From: Pedobacter hartonius
GTDB lineage: Bacteria > Bacteroidota > Bacteroidia > Sphingobacteriales > Sphingobacteriaceae
Length of the DNA: 64,000 bases
Direction: 5' to 3'
Assembly (NCBI RefSeq): GCF_900107535.1
Contig: NZ_FNRA01000002.1
Coordinates: 490,957-554,956, forward strand
The notes beneath the pieces were generated by a model. It saw nothing but the letters and a program-made list of their open reading frames with translations, was not told where the DNA came from and did no database searches. Position numbers and translations under genes: made by a program. Shown in pieces: positions 8,945-18,352 of this stretch (within the stretch, counting starts at the first letter, position 1; every line of letters starts with the position of its first letter).

Positions 8945-9808
8945 ATGATGAATACTATCCGGTCTAAACAAGCAATATTAATTGGAGCAGTAATCCTGCT
9001 AACGGTATTTTTGTTTACAAGAGATATTAAGGGTTTAGTAAAGCCGAAGCAGGCAACTACCGGCGTTCCTGCCGTGGGACAGCTGACTTCAGCGGGAAGT
9101 ACAATCAATCTGACAGAGGTTTCAACCGCCGCAAAAAATTCGATCAATGCTAATCTTGCAGCAGAAATCACTACATTAGAAAATGCATATAAAACTGCAC
9201 CGGATGATGAAAAGATGAATGCTGCAAAAGTTCTGGCAGAAAAATGGGATGACGTTGAGCAGGCCGTACCAAGCGCATTATATCTGGAAATCATTGCCGG
9301 CAAGGAGCGCAACCTGAATAACTGGTTAGCTGCCGGAGGCAGATTAATGAAAGCTTTTGACAATACGCAGGATAGTTTAATCTCCCCTGTATTATTACAG
9401 AAAGCAAATACGGCCTATACGAATGCTGTTGCACTTGATTCAACAAATCTCGAAGCCAAAACAGGACTGGGAATTACCATTGTTAACGGAATGGGTGCCC
9501 CGATGTCTGGTATAGCAATGTTACTGGATGTAGTTAAAAAGGATCCGAAGAACCTGAAAGCAAACATGAGCTTGGGTACTTTTGCTATCAAATCAGGACA
9601 GTTCGATAAAGCAATCACAAGGTTCAATGATATCATTGCCATCAAGCCTTCACCAGATGCTTATTTCTATCTGGCTACCGCTTATGAAAACCTTGGCAAA
9701 AATGAGGAAGCAGTTGATGCTTACTTAAACAGTAAAAAGTTAGCAGCGAACCCTACCCTGTCAAATTTCATTGACAAGAAAGTAAAAGAGCTGAAAAACA
9801 AAAATTAA
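8945..9808 (+). CDS. Membrane-anchored tetratricopeptide-repeat protein
   Basis: A 287-residue protein with an N-terminal signal anchor (AILIGAVILLTVFLFTRD, residues about 8-25) and at least two or three TPR units in the C-terminal half (KANMSLGTFAIKSGQFDKA, DAYFYLATAYENLGKNEEA). It probably acts as a scaffold on the periplasmic side. Its start is 7 bases after HU, so they look cotranscribed. No enzyme motif is visible and the partner is unknown. Confidence 0.85.
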   Translation: MMNTIRSKQAILIGAVILLTVFLFTRDIKGLVKPKQATTGVPAVGQLTSAGSTINLTEVSTAAKNSINANLAAEITTLENAYKTAPDDEKMNAAKVLAEKWDDVEQAVPSALYLEIIAGKERNLNNWLAAGGRLMKAFDNTQDSLISPVLLQKANTAYTNAVALDSTNLEAKTGLGITIVNGMGAPMSGIAMLLDVVKKDPKNLKANMSLGTFAIKSGQFDKAITRFNDIIAIKPSPDAYFYLATAYENLGKNEEAVDAYLNSKKLAANPTLSNFIDKKVKELKNKN

Positions 9809-9845
9809 TAAACAGATTTATAAAAATATTTAAAACTTACAAACT

Positions 9846-9935
9846 ATGCCAAGCGGTAAAAAAAGAAAGAGCCATAAAATGGCTACCCATAAACGTAAAA
9901 AACGTCTAAGAAAAAACAGACATAAGAAAAAATAG
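9846..9935 (+). CDS. 29-residue highly basic protein (mS38/COX24-like)
   Basis: ATG at 9846 gives MPSGKKRKSHKMATHKRKKR and ends RKNRHKKK, with 18 Lys/Arg in 29 residues. The composition and the KRKKRLRKNRHKKK end resemble the AURKAIP1/COX24 (mS38) domain and small basic proteins conserved across Bacteroidota, which suggests ribosome or RNA binding. The assignment is inference from composition and conservation in the lineage. A terminator follows directly, and rng lies downstream. Confidence 0.75.
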   Translation: MPSGKKRKSHKMATHKRKKRLRKNRHKKK

Positions 9936-9947
9936 TTTTTCTTCATG

Positions 9948-10012
9948 ATCAACGAATAATAGATACCAGGATTTACTCTTCGTATCTATTGTTCGTTGAT
10001 TTGTTTTTTATA
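9948..10012 (+). terminator. Rho-independent terminator
   Basis: Arms 9948-9966 and 9982-10000 pair over 19 bp with one mismatch, followed by a T-rich tail (TTTGTTTTTTATA). It ends the HU/TPR/small-protein transcript before rng. Confidence 0.85.
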
Positions 10013-10063
10013 TATTCAGTCCATGTGTTTAATAAGGGATTCATCCCTTAAAATGTATAGCTT

Positions 10064-11614
10064 TTGGTAAAGGAATTAATTATCGATTCATCTCCCACGG
10101 GAGTAACCATAGCTTTGATTGAAGATAAACAACTTGTAGAACTTCATAAGGAACACATCAACACCAATTACGCCGTTGGCGATATTTATTTAGGCCGCAT
10201 AAAGAAAATTATGCCGGGACTAAATGCTGCGTTTGTTGATGTGGGTTATGAGAAAGATGCGTTTTTGCATTATTTCGATCTTGGTCCGCAAGTTCAATCT
10301 TTATTAAAGCTTACAAAAATTAAGCGGAATGGCACTGTTAGTGGAACTTTATTAGATAATTTAAAGCTTGAAGCCGATATCAATAAGGCTGGCAAAATAT
10401 CTGAGGTAGTTTCCAAAAACATGCTTATACCTGTTCAAATAGCTAAAGAGCCTATTTCAACTAAAGGACCGCGTTTAAGCTCCGATCTATCTATTGCAGG
10501 ACGGTACATTGTACTGGTTCCATTTTCTAATGTAATTTCAATTTCAAAAAAGATTAAGAGCAATACCGAACGTAATCGTTTAAAAAAGATTATTGAAAGT
10601 ATTAAGCCCAAAAATTTTGGTGTCATTATCAGGACTGTTTCTGAAGGCAAAGGGGTTGAGGAGTTACAGAAAGATCTATTGGATTCTGTCTCTAAATGGA
10701 GCACTTTTATAAAAAAACTGCCTGAAGCAGAGCCCTCCAAACGTGTTTGGGGAGAAATGGACCGGACATCTACACTCATCCGGGATATTTTAAGCGCTGA
10801 CTTCACCAACGTTTATGTGAACGATGCAGGCCTCTATGAGGATATCCGTTCTTATGTGCATGAGATTTCTCCGGAAATGGAGAAAATAGTAAAACCTTAT
10901 AAACATAAAGAGCATATATTCGAGCATTTTGGTATTGAAAAACAAATTAAGAACGGTTTTGGCAAGACAGTAAATCTTGCTGGCGGAGCTTACCTTGTTG
11001 TTGAACACACTGAAGCACTCCACGTAATCGATGTAAACAGCGGTAACAGAACTGCAAACAAAGAGAACCAGGAAGACAATGCGCTACAGGTAAATAAGGA
11101 AGCCGCAAAAGAAATTGCACGTCAGCTCAGGCTGCGTGATATGGGAGGTATTGTGGTGATCGATTTTATCGATATGCACAAACCGGTTAACCGTAAAATG
11201 TTATTCGACTACCTGCGTGAACTGATGCTGCTGGACCGTGCTAAACACACTATTCTGCCTCCAAGCAAATTCGGACTGGTACAGATTACCCGTCAGCGTG
11301 TTCGCCCGGAAATGAATATTGTAACCAGCGAAGTTTGTCCGATGTGCCACGGTACCGGAGAGATCAAAGCGAGTATCGTTCTGATGGATGATATTGAAAG
11401 TAACATGAATTACATTTTACGAGAGCAAAACGAGAAGAACATCACACTGTGTGTACATCCTTATATTGAAGCTTTCATTAAGAAAGGCGTTTATTCATTA
11501 CAATGGAAATGGTTCTTTAAATTTGGCCAGAAAATTAAAGTGAAGGCGGTTCCGTCTTACTTATTAACAGAATTCCACTTCATCTCTTCTAAAGACGAAG
11601 AAATAAAACTTTAG
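10064..11614 (+). CDS. rng: Ribonuclease G/E family protein
   Basis: A 516-residue endoribonuclease that processes rRNA and decays mRNA. Order: S1-like RNA-binding domain near residues 35-130 (GDIYLGRIKKIMPGLNAAFVD), then the catalytic DNase I-like domain with metal-binding Asp in HVIDVNSG and GGIVVIDFIDM, the Zn-link CPMCHGTG, and the small C-terminal domain. There is no long scaffold tail, so it is RNase G-like. The start is TTG (VKELIIDSS follows), the usual N-terminus of the family. Confidence 0.95.
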   Translation: MVKELIIDSSPTGVTIALIEDKQLVELHKEHINTNYAVGDIYLGRIKKIMPGLNAAFVDVGYEKDAFLHYFDLGPQVQSLLKLTKIKRNGTVSGTLLDNLKLEADINKAGKISEVVSKNMLIPVQIAKEPISTKGPRLSSDLSIAGRYIVLVPFSNVISISKKIKSNTERNRLKKIIESIKPKNFGVIIRTVSEGKGVEELQKDLLDSVSKWSTFIKKLPEAEPSKRVWGEMDRTSTLIRDILSADFTNVYVNDAGLYEDIRSYVHEISPEMEKIVKPYKHKEHIFEHFGIEKQIKNGFGKTVNLAGGAYLVVEHTEALHVIDVNSGNRTANKENQEDNALQVNKEAAKEIARQLRLRDMGGIVVIDFIDMHKPVNRKMLFDYLRELMLLDRAKHTILPPSKFGLVQITRQRVRPEMNIVTSEVCPMCHGTGEIKASIVLMDDIESNMNYILREQNEKNITLCVHPYIEAFIKKGVYSLQWKWFFKFGQKIKVKAVPSYLLTEFHFISSKDEEIKL

Positions 11615-11727
11615 GACTCCTGTTCAAAACATAATAACCAGGCCTGATTGCTGAAAAGTAGTCAGGCTTAGTTATGTAATAACATTATCTTTGTTATTCA
11701 TTAAATTCATCTTCTAAATCAAATCAA

Positions 11728-13104
11728 TTGGCTAAAACTAAATCAGCATATTTTTGTCAGAGTTGTGGATATGAATCAGCCAAATGGCTGGGTAAATGCC
11801 CTTCCTGTAATTCATGGAACACCTTTGTAGAAGAACTCATCGAGAAACCCGCAGCCAAAGTCCCTGCCTGGGAAACTTCTGGATTATCTAAAAGATCAAA
11901 TAAACCAAATAAAGTGGCTGATATCGCTTCCTCAACGGAGCAGAAGATCTCCACGAGCGACCTTGAACTGGACCGTGTACTTGGCGGCGGGCTTGTTGCC
12001 GGTTCCGTAATCCTGATCGGCGGTGAACCTGGTATAGGAAAATCAACACTGATGCTGCAGCTCGCTTTAAACATTGCAGGAAAAAAGGTATTATACGTTT
12101 CCGGAGAGGAAAGTGAACAGCAGATTAAAATGCGGGCTGAAAGGATCACCAGTGATCCTGCAGCAGATTGTTATATCCTCACAGAAACATCAACCCAGAA
12201 TATATTCAAGCAGATAGAGCAACTGGAGCCGGATATCATTATTGTAGATTCCATACAGACCCTGCATTCTGCGCATATTGAGTCTACACCAGGAAGTGTT
12301 TCGCAGGTAAGGGAATGCACCGCTGAGTTATTGCGTTTCGCAAAAGAGACCGATACACCGGTATTCCTGATTGGCCATATCACCAAGGACGGCGCCATTG
12401 CGGGCCCAAAAATACTGGAACATATGGTAGACACCGTTTTACAGTTTGAAGGCGACCGGCACCATGTTTACCGTATTCTGCGCTCCGTAAAGAACAGGTT
12501 TGGTGCGGCAGCGGAACTCGGCATCTATGCCATGCACAGCGGCGGATTAAGACAGGTTTCCAATCCATCAGAAATCCTGCTGTCACAAAGGGATGAAGAA
12601 CTCAGCGGAATAGCCATTTCGGCCACATTAGAAGGCGCCAGACCGATGTTAATAGAGACACAGGCATTGGTGAGCACTGCAGTATACGGAACACCTCAGC
12701 GGTCAGCTACCGGCTTTGACACGCGAAGAATGAATATGCTGCTCGCTGTTCTGGAAAAACGCTGTGGCTTTAAACTCAGCACCCGTGATGTATTTTTAAA
12801 TATCGCCGGTGGCATCAAAGTAGAAGATCCCGCTATTGACCTGGCTATCCTGGCAGCGATCATTTCGTCTCATGAGGATATTTTTATTTCATCCAAGATC
12901 TGCTTTGCGGCGGAAGTTGGATTGTCGGGAGAGATCAGGGCTGTTAACCGGATTGAACAGCGCATCTCGGAGGCCGACAAACTGGGCTTTGAACGGATAT
13001 TTGTTTCGAATTATAACTTAAAAGGGCTTGTGCTGGATAAGTTTAAAATCGAAATCACGGGTGTAAGCAAAATTGAAGATGTGTTTTCATTGTTGTTTGG
13101 CTAA
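11728..13104 (+). CDS. radA: DNA repair protein RadA
   Basis: RadA is a RecA-like ATPase that promotes branch migration in recombination. The N-terminal C4 zinc motif (CQSCGYESAKWLGKCPSC, residues about 9-26) is intact, as are Walker A GGEPGIGKSTL, the RadA-specific KNRFG motif, and the C-terminal Lon-protease-like domain (about residues 270-455) without catalytic dyad. Length 458 is normal. The start codon is TTG at 11728. Confidence 0.96.
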   Translation: MAKTKSAYFCQSCGYESAKWLGKCPSCNSWNTFVEELIEKPAAKVPAWETSGLSKRSNKPNKVADIASSTEQKISTSDLELDRVLGGGLVAGSVILIGGEPGIGKSTLMLQLALNIAGKKVLYVSGEESEQQIKMRAERITSDPAADCYILTETSTQNIFKQIEQLEPDIIIVDSIQTLHSAHIESTPGSVSQVRECTAELLRFAKETDTPVFLIGHITKDGAIAGPKILEHMVDTVLQFEGDRHHVYRILRSVKNRFGAAAELGIYAMHSGGLRQVSNPSEILLSQRDEELSGIAISATLEGARPMLIETQALVSTAVYGTPQRSATGFDTRRMNMLLAVLEKRCGFKLSTRDVFLNIAGGIKVEDPAIDLAILAAIISSHEDIFISSKICFAAEVGLSGEIRAVNRIEQRISEADKLGFERIFVSNYNLKGLVLDKFKIEITGVSKIEDVFSLLFG

Positions 13105-13180
13105 ACATTTAAAGAACCCAGCTCCTGAATACATGCTTTAACCTCCGCTTCAGAACAGAAGAATACCCTCTCAAAACAAA

Positions 13181-13208
13181 AAGCCTGCAAATTTCGATTT
13201 GCAGGCTT
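13181..13208 (-). terminator. Terminator for carB
   Basis: Stem AAGCCTGCAAAT (13181-13192) pairs with 13197-13208 around a 4-base loop. On the minus strand it is followed by TTTTGTTTTGAGA, a suitable U-rich tail. It may also stop radA transcripts. Confidence 0.85.
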
Positions 13209-13231
13209 AATATGACCAGTATCAACTGTTA

Positions 13232-16048
13232 TTATTTTGATAAATACATTGATTTGTCTTTGTATAACTTTAAGAAATAAGGATCTTCCAGGTCTTTGAT
13301 GAAACGGATAGATTCTCCCGTTGATTTCATTTCAGGCCCCAGTTCTTTCGTTACTTCAGGGAATTTATCATAAGAGAATACAGGCTCTTTGATCGCATAC
13401 CCTACCAGCTTGCGCTCGATATTGAAATCCTTCAGTTTATTTACTCCCAGCATTACTTTAGCGGCAATGTTGATATAAGGAACATCATAAGCCTTTGCGA
13501 TAAAAGGAACCGTTCTTGAAGCTCTTGGGTTGGCTTCGATCACATATACCTGCTCATCCTTTACGGCAAACTGGATGTTCAGTAAACCAATAACGTTTAA
13601 AGCCCTGGCAATTTTCTTGGAATAGGTTTCCATATCATTCATCACTTTCTCAGAAAGACTGAACGGAGGCAATACAGCAAATGAATCACCCGAGTGGATA
13701 CCCGCAGGCTCGATGTGTTCCATCAAACCTACAATATGCACATCGTCGCCATCGCTGATAGAGTCAGATTCAGTTTCTTCTGCCCTGTCAAGGAAATGGT
13801 CAATCAGTACCCTGTTACCCGGCAGATCGCCTAATAATTTTACCACTGCTTTTTCCAGGTCTTCATCATTGATCACAATGCTCATTCCCTGTCCGCCCAG
13901 TACATAACTCGGACGAACCAATACAGGGTACCCCACTTCATTTGCCACAACGATCGCTTCCTCAGCATTCTCTGCAACGCCGTATCTTGGATATGGAATA
14001 TCCAATTCTTTCAGCAGGTCTGAGAAACGGCCGCGGTCTTCAGCAATATCCATATTATCATATGAAGTACCAATGATCTTTATGCCGTTCTCATGAAGTT
14101 TTTCAGCCATTTTCAGTGCCGTTTGGCCACCCAACTGAACGATCACTCCTATCGGGTTCTCCAGTTCAATGATCTCACGTACATGCTCCCAGAATACAGG
14201 TTCAAAGTAAAGCTTATCAGCCATATTGAAATCTGTTGAAACAGTTTCAGGATTACAGTTGATCATGATCGATTCAAATCCGCTTTCCTTGGCAGCAAGC
14301 AAACCATGTACACAAGAATAATCGAATTCTATTCCCTGACCAATACGGTTAGGGCCCGATCCCAAAACAATCACTTTTTTCTTGTCAGACGGGATGGACT
14401 CATTCTCGTCTTCGAAAGTAGAGTAGTAATACGGTGTTTGTGCAGCAAACTCGGCAGCACAGGTATCAACCATTTTATATACACGTCTGATCCCTAAAGA
14501 TTTTCTGCGGTCATATACCTCATCTTCCGTTACATTACCTAACAAATAAGCAATCTGTATATCAGAGAAACCTTTTTGTTTCAGGTTGAAGAAGAAGTCT
14601 TTCGGTAGATTATTTAAAGAGTAACGTTTTAATTCAGTTTCAAGGAAAACCAGTTCCTGGATCTGCGACAGGAACCATTTATCTATCCTGGTGACTTTAC
14701 GGATCGATTCCAGGGGAACGCCCATGCTCATTGCATCTTTGATCAGGAACAGGCGGTTCCAGCTTGCATGCTCAAGGCCGTGCATGATGTCCTCAATGTT
14801 TCTGCTATGTTTGCCATCGGCACCCAGTCCTGCGCGGCCGATCTCCAGACTCTGGCAGGCTTTCTGCAATGCCTCAATGAAAGTACGGCCGATGGCCATC
14901 ACTTCACCTACAGATTTCATCTGCAGGCCGAGTTCCATGTTCGCCCCTTTGAATTTATCGAAATTCCATCTCGGTACTTTTACGATCACGTAATCTAACG
15001 TAGGCTCAAAGTAAGCAGAGGTGGTTTTAGTGATTTGGTTTTCAATCTCGTCAAGGTTATAACCAATGGCCAGCTTGGAAGCAATTTTAGCAATCGGATA
15101 ACCTGTCGCTTTACTTGCCAGTGCTGATGACCGGGAAACCCTTGGGTTGATCTCAATAGCGATGATATCGTCGTTATCAGGATTTACAGAGAACTGTACA
15201 TTACAGCCACCTGCAAAGTTACCAATGGCACGCATCATTTTGATCGCCTGGTTACGCATATCCTGGTAACAGCTATCAGACAATGTCATTGCCGGCGCCA
15301 CCGTGATCGAGTCTCCTGTATGGATACCCATCGGGTCAAAGTTTTCAATAGAACAGATAATGATCACATTGTCATTACTGTCTCTCAAAAGTTCAAGCTC
15401 ATATTCTTTCCAGCCCAAAACAGCTTTTTCTACCAGCACTTCATGCGTTGGAGAGGCTTCTAAACCACGTTTAAGGGCGGCATCAAATTCTTCTTTTTTG
15501 TGAACAAATCCACCACCTGATCCACCTAATGTATAGGAAGGACGGATAACCAGCGGATAACCTATTTGCTGTGCAGCTTCTTTACCTTCCAGAAATGAAT
15601 TGGCAATTTTTGAAGGCGCTACACCCACCCCTATGTCTACCATTAATTGGCGGAAGGCCTCCCTGTTCTCTGTTTTCTCAATTGCAGCAACGTCAACACC
15701 AATGATTCTGACACCGTGTTTTTCCCAGATGCCGCGTTCTTCTGCTTCTACACATAAGTTCAGGGCAGTCTGACCACCCATAGTAGGCAATACTGCATCA
15801 ATTTTCCGTTCTACCAGAATTTCTTCAATAGAGGCTACAGTTAATGGTCTGAGATAAACATGATCTGCAATAACCTTGTCAGTCATGATCGTTGCAGGAT
15901 TGGAATTGATAATTGAAACTTCAATTCCCTCTTCTTTCAGGGATAGTGCAGCTTGGGATCCTGAGTAATCAAATTCACAGGCTTGGCCAATGATAATAGG
16001 TCCAGATCCGATGATCAATACTGAACGTATGGAGGTGTCTTTAGGCAT
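13232..16048 (-). CDS. carB: Carbamoyl-phosphate synthase large subunit, short form
   Basis: CarB makes carbamoyl phosphate from bicarbonate, ammonia (from CarA) and ATP for pyrimidines and arginine. Two homologous ATP-grasp halves are visible: SGPIIIGQACEFDYSG with RPSYTLGGSGGG, then SGPNRIGQGIEFDYS with RPSYVLGGQGM. The protein is 938 residues and stops just after the second CPSase domain (MKSTGESIRF, PYFLKLY), so the C-terminal MGS-like allosteric domain of the approximately 1070-residue enteric enzyme is absent. carA is not in the window. The gene is monocistronic here, with a structured leader upstream. Confidence 0.95.
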   Translation of the reverse strand: MPKDTSIRSVLIIGSGPIIIGQACEFDYSGSQAALSLKEEGIEVSIINSNPATIMTDKVIADHVYLRPLTVASIEEILVERKIDAVLPTMGGQTALNLCVEAEERGIWEKHGVRIIGVDVAAIEKTENREAFRQLMVDIGVGVAPSKIANSFLEGKEAAQQIGYPLVIRPSYTLGGSGGGFVHKKEEFDAALKRGLEASPTHEVLVEKAVLGWKEYELELLRDSNDNVIIICSIENFDPMGIHTGDSITVAPAMTLSDSCYQDMRNQAIKMMRAIGNFAGGCNVQFSVNPDNDDIIAIEINPRVSRSSALASKATGYPIAKIASKLAIGYNLDEIENQITKTTSAYFEPTLDYVIVKVPRWNFDKFKGANMELGLQMKSVGEVMAIGRTFIEALQKACQSLEIGRAGLGADGKHSRNIEDIMHGLEHASWNRLFLIKDAMSMGVPLESIRKVTRIDKWFLSQIQELVFLETELKRYSLNNLPKDFFFNLKQKGFSDIQIAYLLGNVTEDEVYDRRKSLGIRRVYKMVDTCAAEFAAQTPYYYSTFEDENESIPSDKKKVIVLGSGPNRIGQGIEFDYSCVHGLLAAKESGFESIMINCNPETVSTDFNMADKLYFEPVFWEHVREIIELENPIGVIVQLGGQTALKMAEKLHENGIKIIGTSYDNMDIAEDRGRFSDLLKELDIPYPRYGVAENAEEAIVVANEVGYPVLVRPSYVLGGQGMSIVINDEDLEKAVVKLLGDLPGNRVLIDHFLDRAEETESDSISDGDDVHIVGLMEHIEPAGIHSGDSFAVLPPFSLSEKVMNDMETYSKKIARALNVIGLLNIQFAVKDEQVYVIEANPRASRTVPFIAKAYDVPYINIAAKVMLGVNKLKDFNIERKLVGYAIKEPVFSYDKFPEVTKELGPEMKSTGESIRFIKDLEDPYFLKLYKDKSMYLSK

Positions 16049-16170
16049 AAGGCTTTAAAAAGTCTAAAGTATTGTAAGTAAAAAATGTGGTCTTATAGGA
16101 CCATGATAGCCGGCGAGATTTTTTTGCTATAGGTAAAGAATCCCGACTGTTCTGTCGGGATGCAAAGATA
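16049..16170 (-). promoter_or_regulatory. carB promoter and two-hairpin leader
   Basis: On the minus strand TATCTTTG (16163-16170) fits the -7 element, putting the start near 16156 and leaving a leader of about 108 bases. The transcript would begin almost at a hairpin with 7-bp arms TCCCGAC/GTCGGGA (16141-16160). A second hairpin with arms TGGTC/GACCA lies near 16099-16115. Whether these sense anything is unknown; no protein-binding or ligand motif is recognised. Confidence 0.55.
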
Positions 16171-16324
16171 CAGTTTTAGCTGACAAAAATTCAGATTTTT
16201 GAAAAAATGGAGAAATAAGCAAAATCGCTCAGCATCCTTGTTCAAATGGCGGTCATATTTAGCATCACTGTACTTGTATTTGCTTTTATTCGTTATAATT
16301 GGCAAATAAAAAGTTTAAAGTTTC

Positions 16325-16846
16325 ATGAAGAGAATGTTATTCGCAGCGGTCGCTGCAGTTATATTGTTTAGCGGGTGCGGTACCGTACAATCCATCATTA
16401 AATCAAGTTTTCCTTATACCACCAGTCTGGTTGTTCCTGCTTCTTCAAAAAGTAATACCACGCTGTCAGCCAGCAGCACCGCCGGCAGCTTTGACGAATC
16501 ATTGGGTAATGTAAACGGCAACCAGTATATCAAAGATGTAAAAATTGCGTCCGCCAGGCTGATCGCTTCGAATCCAAGAGATAAGAGTATGGGCATGTTT
16601 AAATCGGTAAAGCTATTTATATCAAACGGTGCGAGTGGCGAAGTCATGGTAGCGTCACGAAATGACGTTTCTGAACATATTGGTTCTGACCTCGTACTAG
16701 ACATTGATAATTCACGTTTTTTTGATAAGTATATCAAGGGAAACAGCTTGAAAATACGAATGGAATATATCCTGAGGGATACCTTAACGACAGATGTAAG
16801 TGTGAGGACATCACTAAGTTTTAGTGCTTCACCCGGACACAAATAA
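16325..16846 (+). CDS. Small lipoprotein, function unknown
   Basis: A 173-residue protein with a lipoprotein signal ending in LFSGC (Cys about residue 18). The mature part is Ser/Thr-rich, then beta-rich (SVKLFISNGASGEVMVAS, LVLDIDNSRFFDKYI). It is likely tethered to the outer membrane. No named domain is recognised; the C-terminal strand pattern recalls putative periplasmic lipoproteins of the LEA-like/DUF type, a weak impression. It is followed by its own terminator. Confidence 0.7.
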   Translation: MKRMLFAAVAAVILFSGCGTVQSIIKSSFPYTTSLVVPASSKSNTTLSASSTAGSFDESLGNVNGNQYIKDVKIASARLIASNPRDKSMGMFKSVKLFISNGASGEVMVASRNDVSEHIGSDLVLDIDNSRFFDKYIKGNSLKIRMEYILRDTLTTDVSVRTSLSFSASPGHK

Positions 16847-16907
16847 AAGCATCCTCTGCAATTTATTGCATGAGGGTATTCTTCATAAATAGTTTGTTTG
16901 GTTTATT

Positions 16908-16945
16908 ATCCGGTAGAGACGTTCATCTCTGCCGGATTTTTTTTT
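16908..16945 (+). terminator. Rho-independent terminator
   Basis: Arms 16908-16919 and 16926-16937 (ATCCGGTAGAGA with its near-complement, one wobble) are followed by eight T. It ends the small lipoprotein transcript. A TTG inside the T-run (16944) cannot sensibly be the start of the transporter gene, which supports the ATG at 16995. Confidence 0.85.
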
Positions 16946-16994
16946 GCCTTTAATATTACTGGCTGATTCGTTAAAGGATAATTACATTTGGCAC

Positions 16995-17615
16995 ATGGTA
17001 TCACTGGTTGAGGCAGTCAAGGAAAGTATTGTACAATTTTTAACCCAGACGGGCTGGCTTGAATGGTGTGGTGTATTCACAGGGATACTTTGTGTATGGC
17101 TGGCAGCAAAGAACAACATCTTTAACTGGCCAATTGCCCTGGTCAGTGTACTGATCTATATCTTCATCTTTTATGAAAGTAAACTCTATGCAGATATGGG
17201 TCTCCAGTTCTACTTTCTGGTGATGAATGCCTATGGATGGTACTTCTGGAATAAAAACAGCGGCCATACAAAGGCACAGACACCAGTAAGTAAGATCACC
17301 AGGAAGGAAATTATACTTTCAGTAATAGGGATAGCCTTTTTCACCCTGACCCTGGGTTTTATCCTCCGGGAGAATACCGATGCCGCATTCCCGTATATTG
17401 ACAGCTTTTGTACGGCCTGCAGCTTGATTGCCCAGATATTCCTTGCCAGGAAAGTATTGGAGAACTGGCTGATCTGGATCTTTGTTGATATCATTTACGT
17501 GGGCGTTTACGTATCAAAAGATCTGTATGCCACGGCTATCATGTATGCCCTTTATGTTTATATTGCATGGATAGGCTACAGGGAATGGAAAAAAAACCTT
17601 ACCGAAACTTTATGA
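16995..17615 (+). CDS. pnuC: PnuC-family vitamin/nucleoside transporter
   Basis: A 206-residue inner-membrane protein with about seven helices and the Pnu signature: LEWCGVFTGILCVWLAAKNN, FNWPIALVSVLIYIF, YGWYFW. PnuC-type proteins let an unphosphorylated vitamin (nicotinamide riboside, thiamine or riboflavin depending on subtype) diffuse in, to be trapped by a kinase. The ATG at 16995 is chosen over an in-frame TTG inside the terminator upstream. Its stop overlaps the ATG of the kinase gene (ATGA). PnuC (nicotinamide riboside) is the default call, but the thiamine genes next door make PnuT possible. Confidence 0.85.
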   Translation: MVSLVEAVKESIVQFLTQTGWLEWCGVFTGILCVWLAAKNNIFNWPIALVSVLIYIFIFYESKLYADMGLQFYFLVMNAYGWYFWNKNSGHTKAQTPVSKITRKEIILSVIGIAFFTLTLGFILRENTDAAFPYIDSFCTACSLIAQIFLARKVLENWLIWIFVDIIYVGVYVSKDLYATAIMYALYVYIAWIGYREWKKNLTETL

Positions 17616-18133
17616 TCAAGAAGATTGCTATTGTAGGCCCGGAAAGTACGGGTAAATCTACCCTCACTAAATTGCTCGCCAAACACTACAACACCCTGTG
17701 GGTAGCCGAATTTGCGCGTTATTATTGTGCCGCACTAACGGAGCCATGTACCATGCAGGACGAGATCAACATGTTCCATGGCCAGGTAGCCCTGGAAGAA
17801 TCTGTGCTGGCGATGACAGATAAAGAATTTATCTTCTGTGACACTACTTTTCTGACCGTGAAGATCTGGAGTGATGAAATGCTGGGCGAAACGCCACAGA
17901 TCGTGCTTGATGCATTAAATAAACGAACGTACGACCTGTACCTGCTGCTTGATATTGACCTTCCATGGCAGGAAGACCCACTGCGCGATTTCCCGCACAT
18001 GCGCGAACATTTCATGAGCATCTGGCACAAGGAGCTGCAGGACCTGGATGCCAATTATGTGCTGATCGGCGGCATCGAAAACAGGTTTCAAAATGCCGTT
18101 ACTGCTATAGACGCATACCTTGCGGCTTTTTAG
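17612..18133 (+). CDS. NadR-like P-loop kinase (ribosylnicotinamide kinase type)
   Basis: A 173-residue ATP-binding protein with Walker A GPESTGKSTL, AEFARYY, and the late RFQNAVTAID helix, all as in the ribosylnicotinamide-kinase half of NadR. The adenylyltransferase and repressor parts of NadR are absent. It overlaps the transporter by 4 bases, so translation is coupled and the likely job is to phosphorylate and trap the imported vitamin. Substrate is inferred as nicotinamide riboside; a thiamine role is the alternative because a TPP riboswitch operon follows directly. Confidence 0.8.
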   Translation: MIKKIAIVGPESTGKSTLTKLLAKHYNTLWVAEFARYYCAALTEPCTMQDEINMFHGQVALEESVLAMTDKEFIFCDTTFLTVKIWSDEMLGETPQIVLDALNKRTYDLYLLLDIDLPWQEDPLRDFPHMREHFMSIWHKELQDLDANYVLIGGIENRFQNAVTAIDAYLAAF

Positions 18134-18144
18134 AAAATAATCTA

Positions 18145-18152
18145 TACATTTG
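18145..18152 (+). promoter_or_regulatory. Promoter -7 element of the thiamine operon
   Basis: TACATTTG fits TAnnTTTG and predicts a start near 18159, right at the first bases of the riboswitch. Confidence 0.6.
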
Positions 18153-18160
18153 CCGATATC

Positions 18161-18285
18161 AAAAGGGGTGCCTTGTTTTGTAAAAAACACAAAGACAGGC
18201 TGAGATCAAACCCATTATTTGACGAGTAGATTTATTCTGCCTGTCAAATATGCACCTGATCCGGGTAATGCCGGCGGAGGGATTG
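18161..18285 (+). ncRNA. TPP (THI element) riboswitch
   Basis: The conserved blocks occur in order: AGGGGTGCC (18164-18172), GGCTGAGA (18198-18205) followed by CCC, a variable hairpin (GACAGGC...GCCTGTC type pairing, 18194-18246), then ACCTGATCCGGGTAATGCC and GGCGGAGGGA (18254-18282). This is a complete TPP aptamer. It lies upstream of the TonB receptor and thiE and should lower their expression when thiamine pyrophosphate is plentiful. No obvious intrinsic terminator lies between it and the TTG start at 18353, so control may be translational. Confidence 0.96.
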
Positions 18286-18352
18286 GAGTTATGTTTAATT
18301 ATGTTGTATTGCCCCTCTTTACAGCAGGTTTTACTAAAAAGCAAATCATAAA

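Noticed and set aside
16093..16305. 70-codon minus-strand frame upstream of carB
   Set aside because: It covers the carB promoter and leader hairpins, has no recognisable motif and a biased Phe/Lys/Asn-rich composition.
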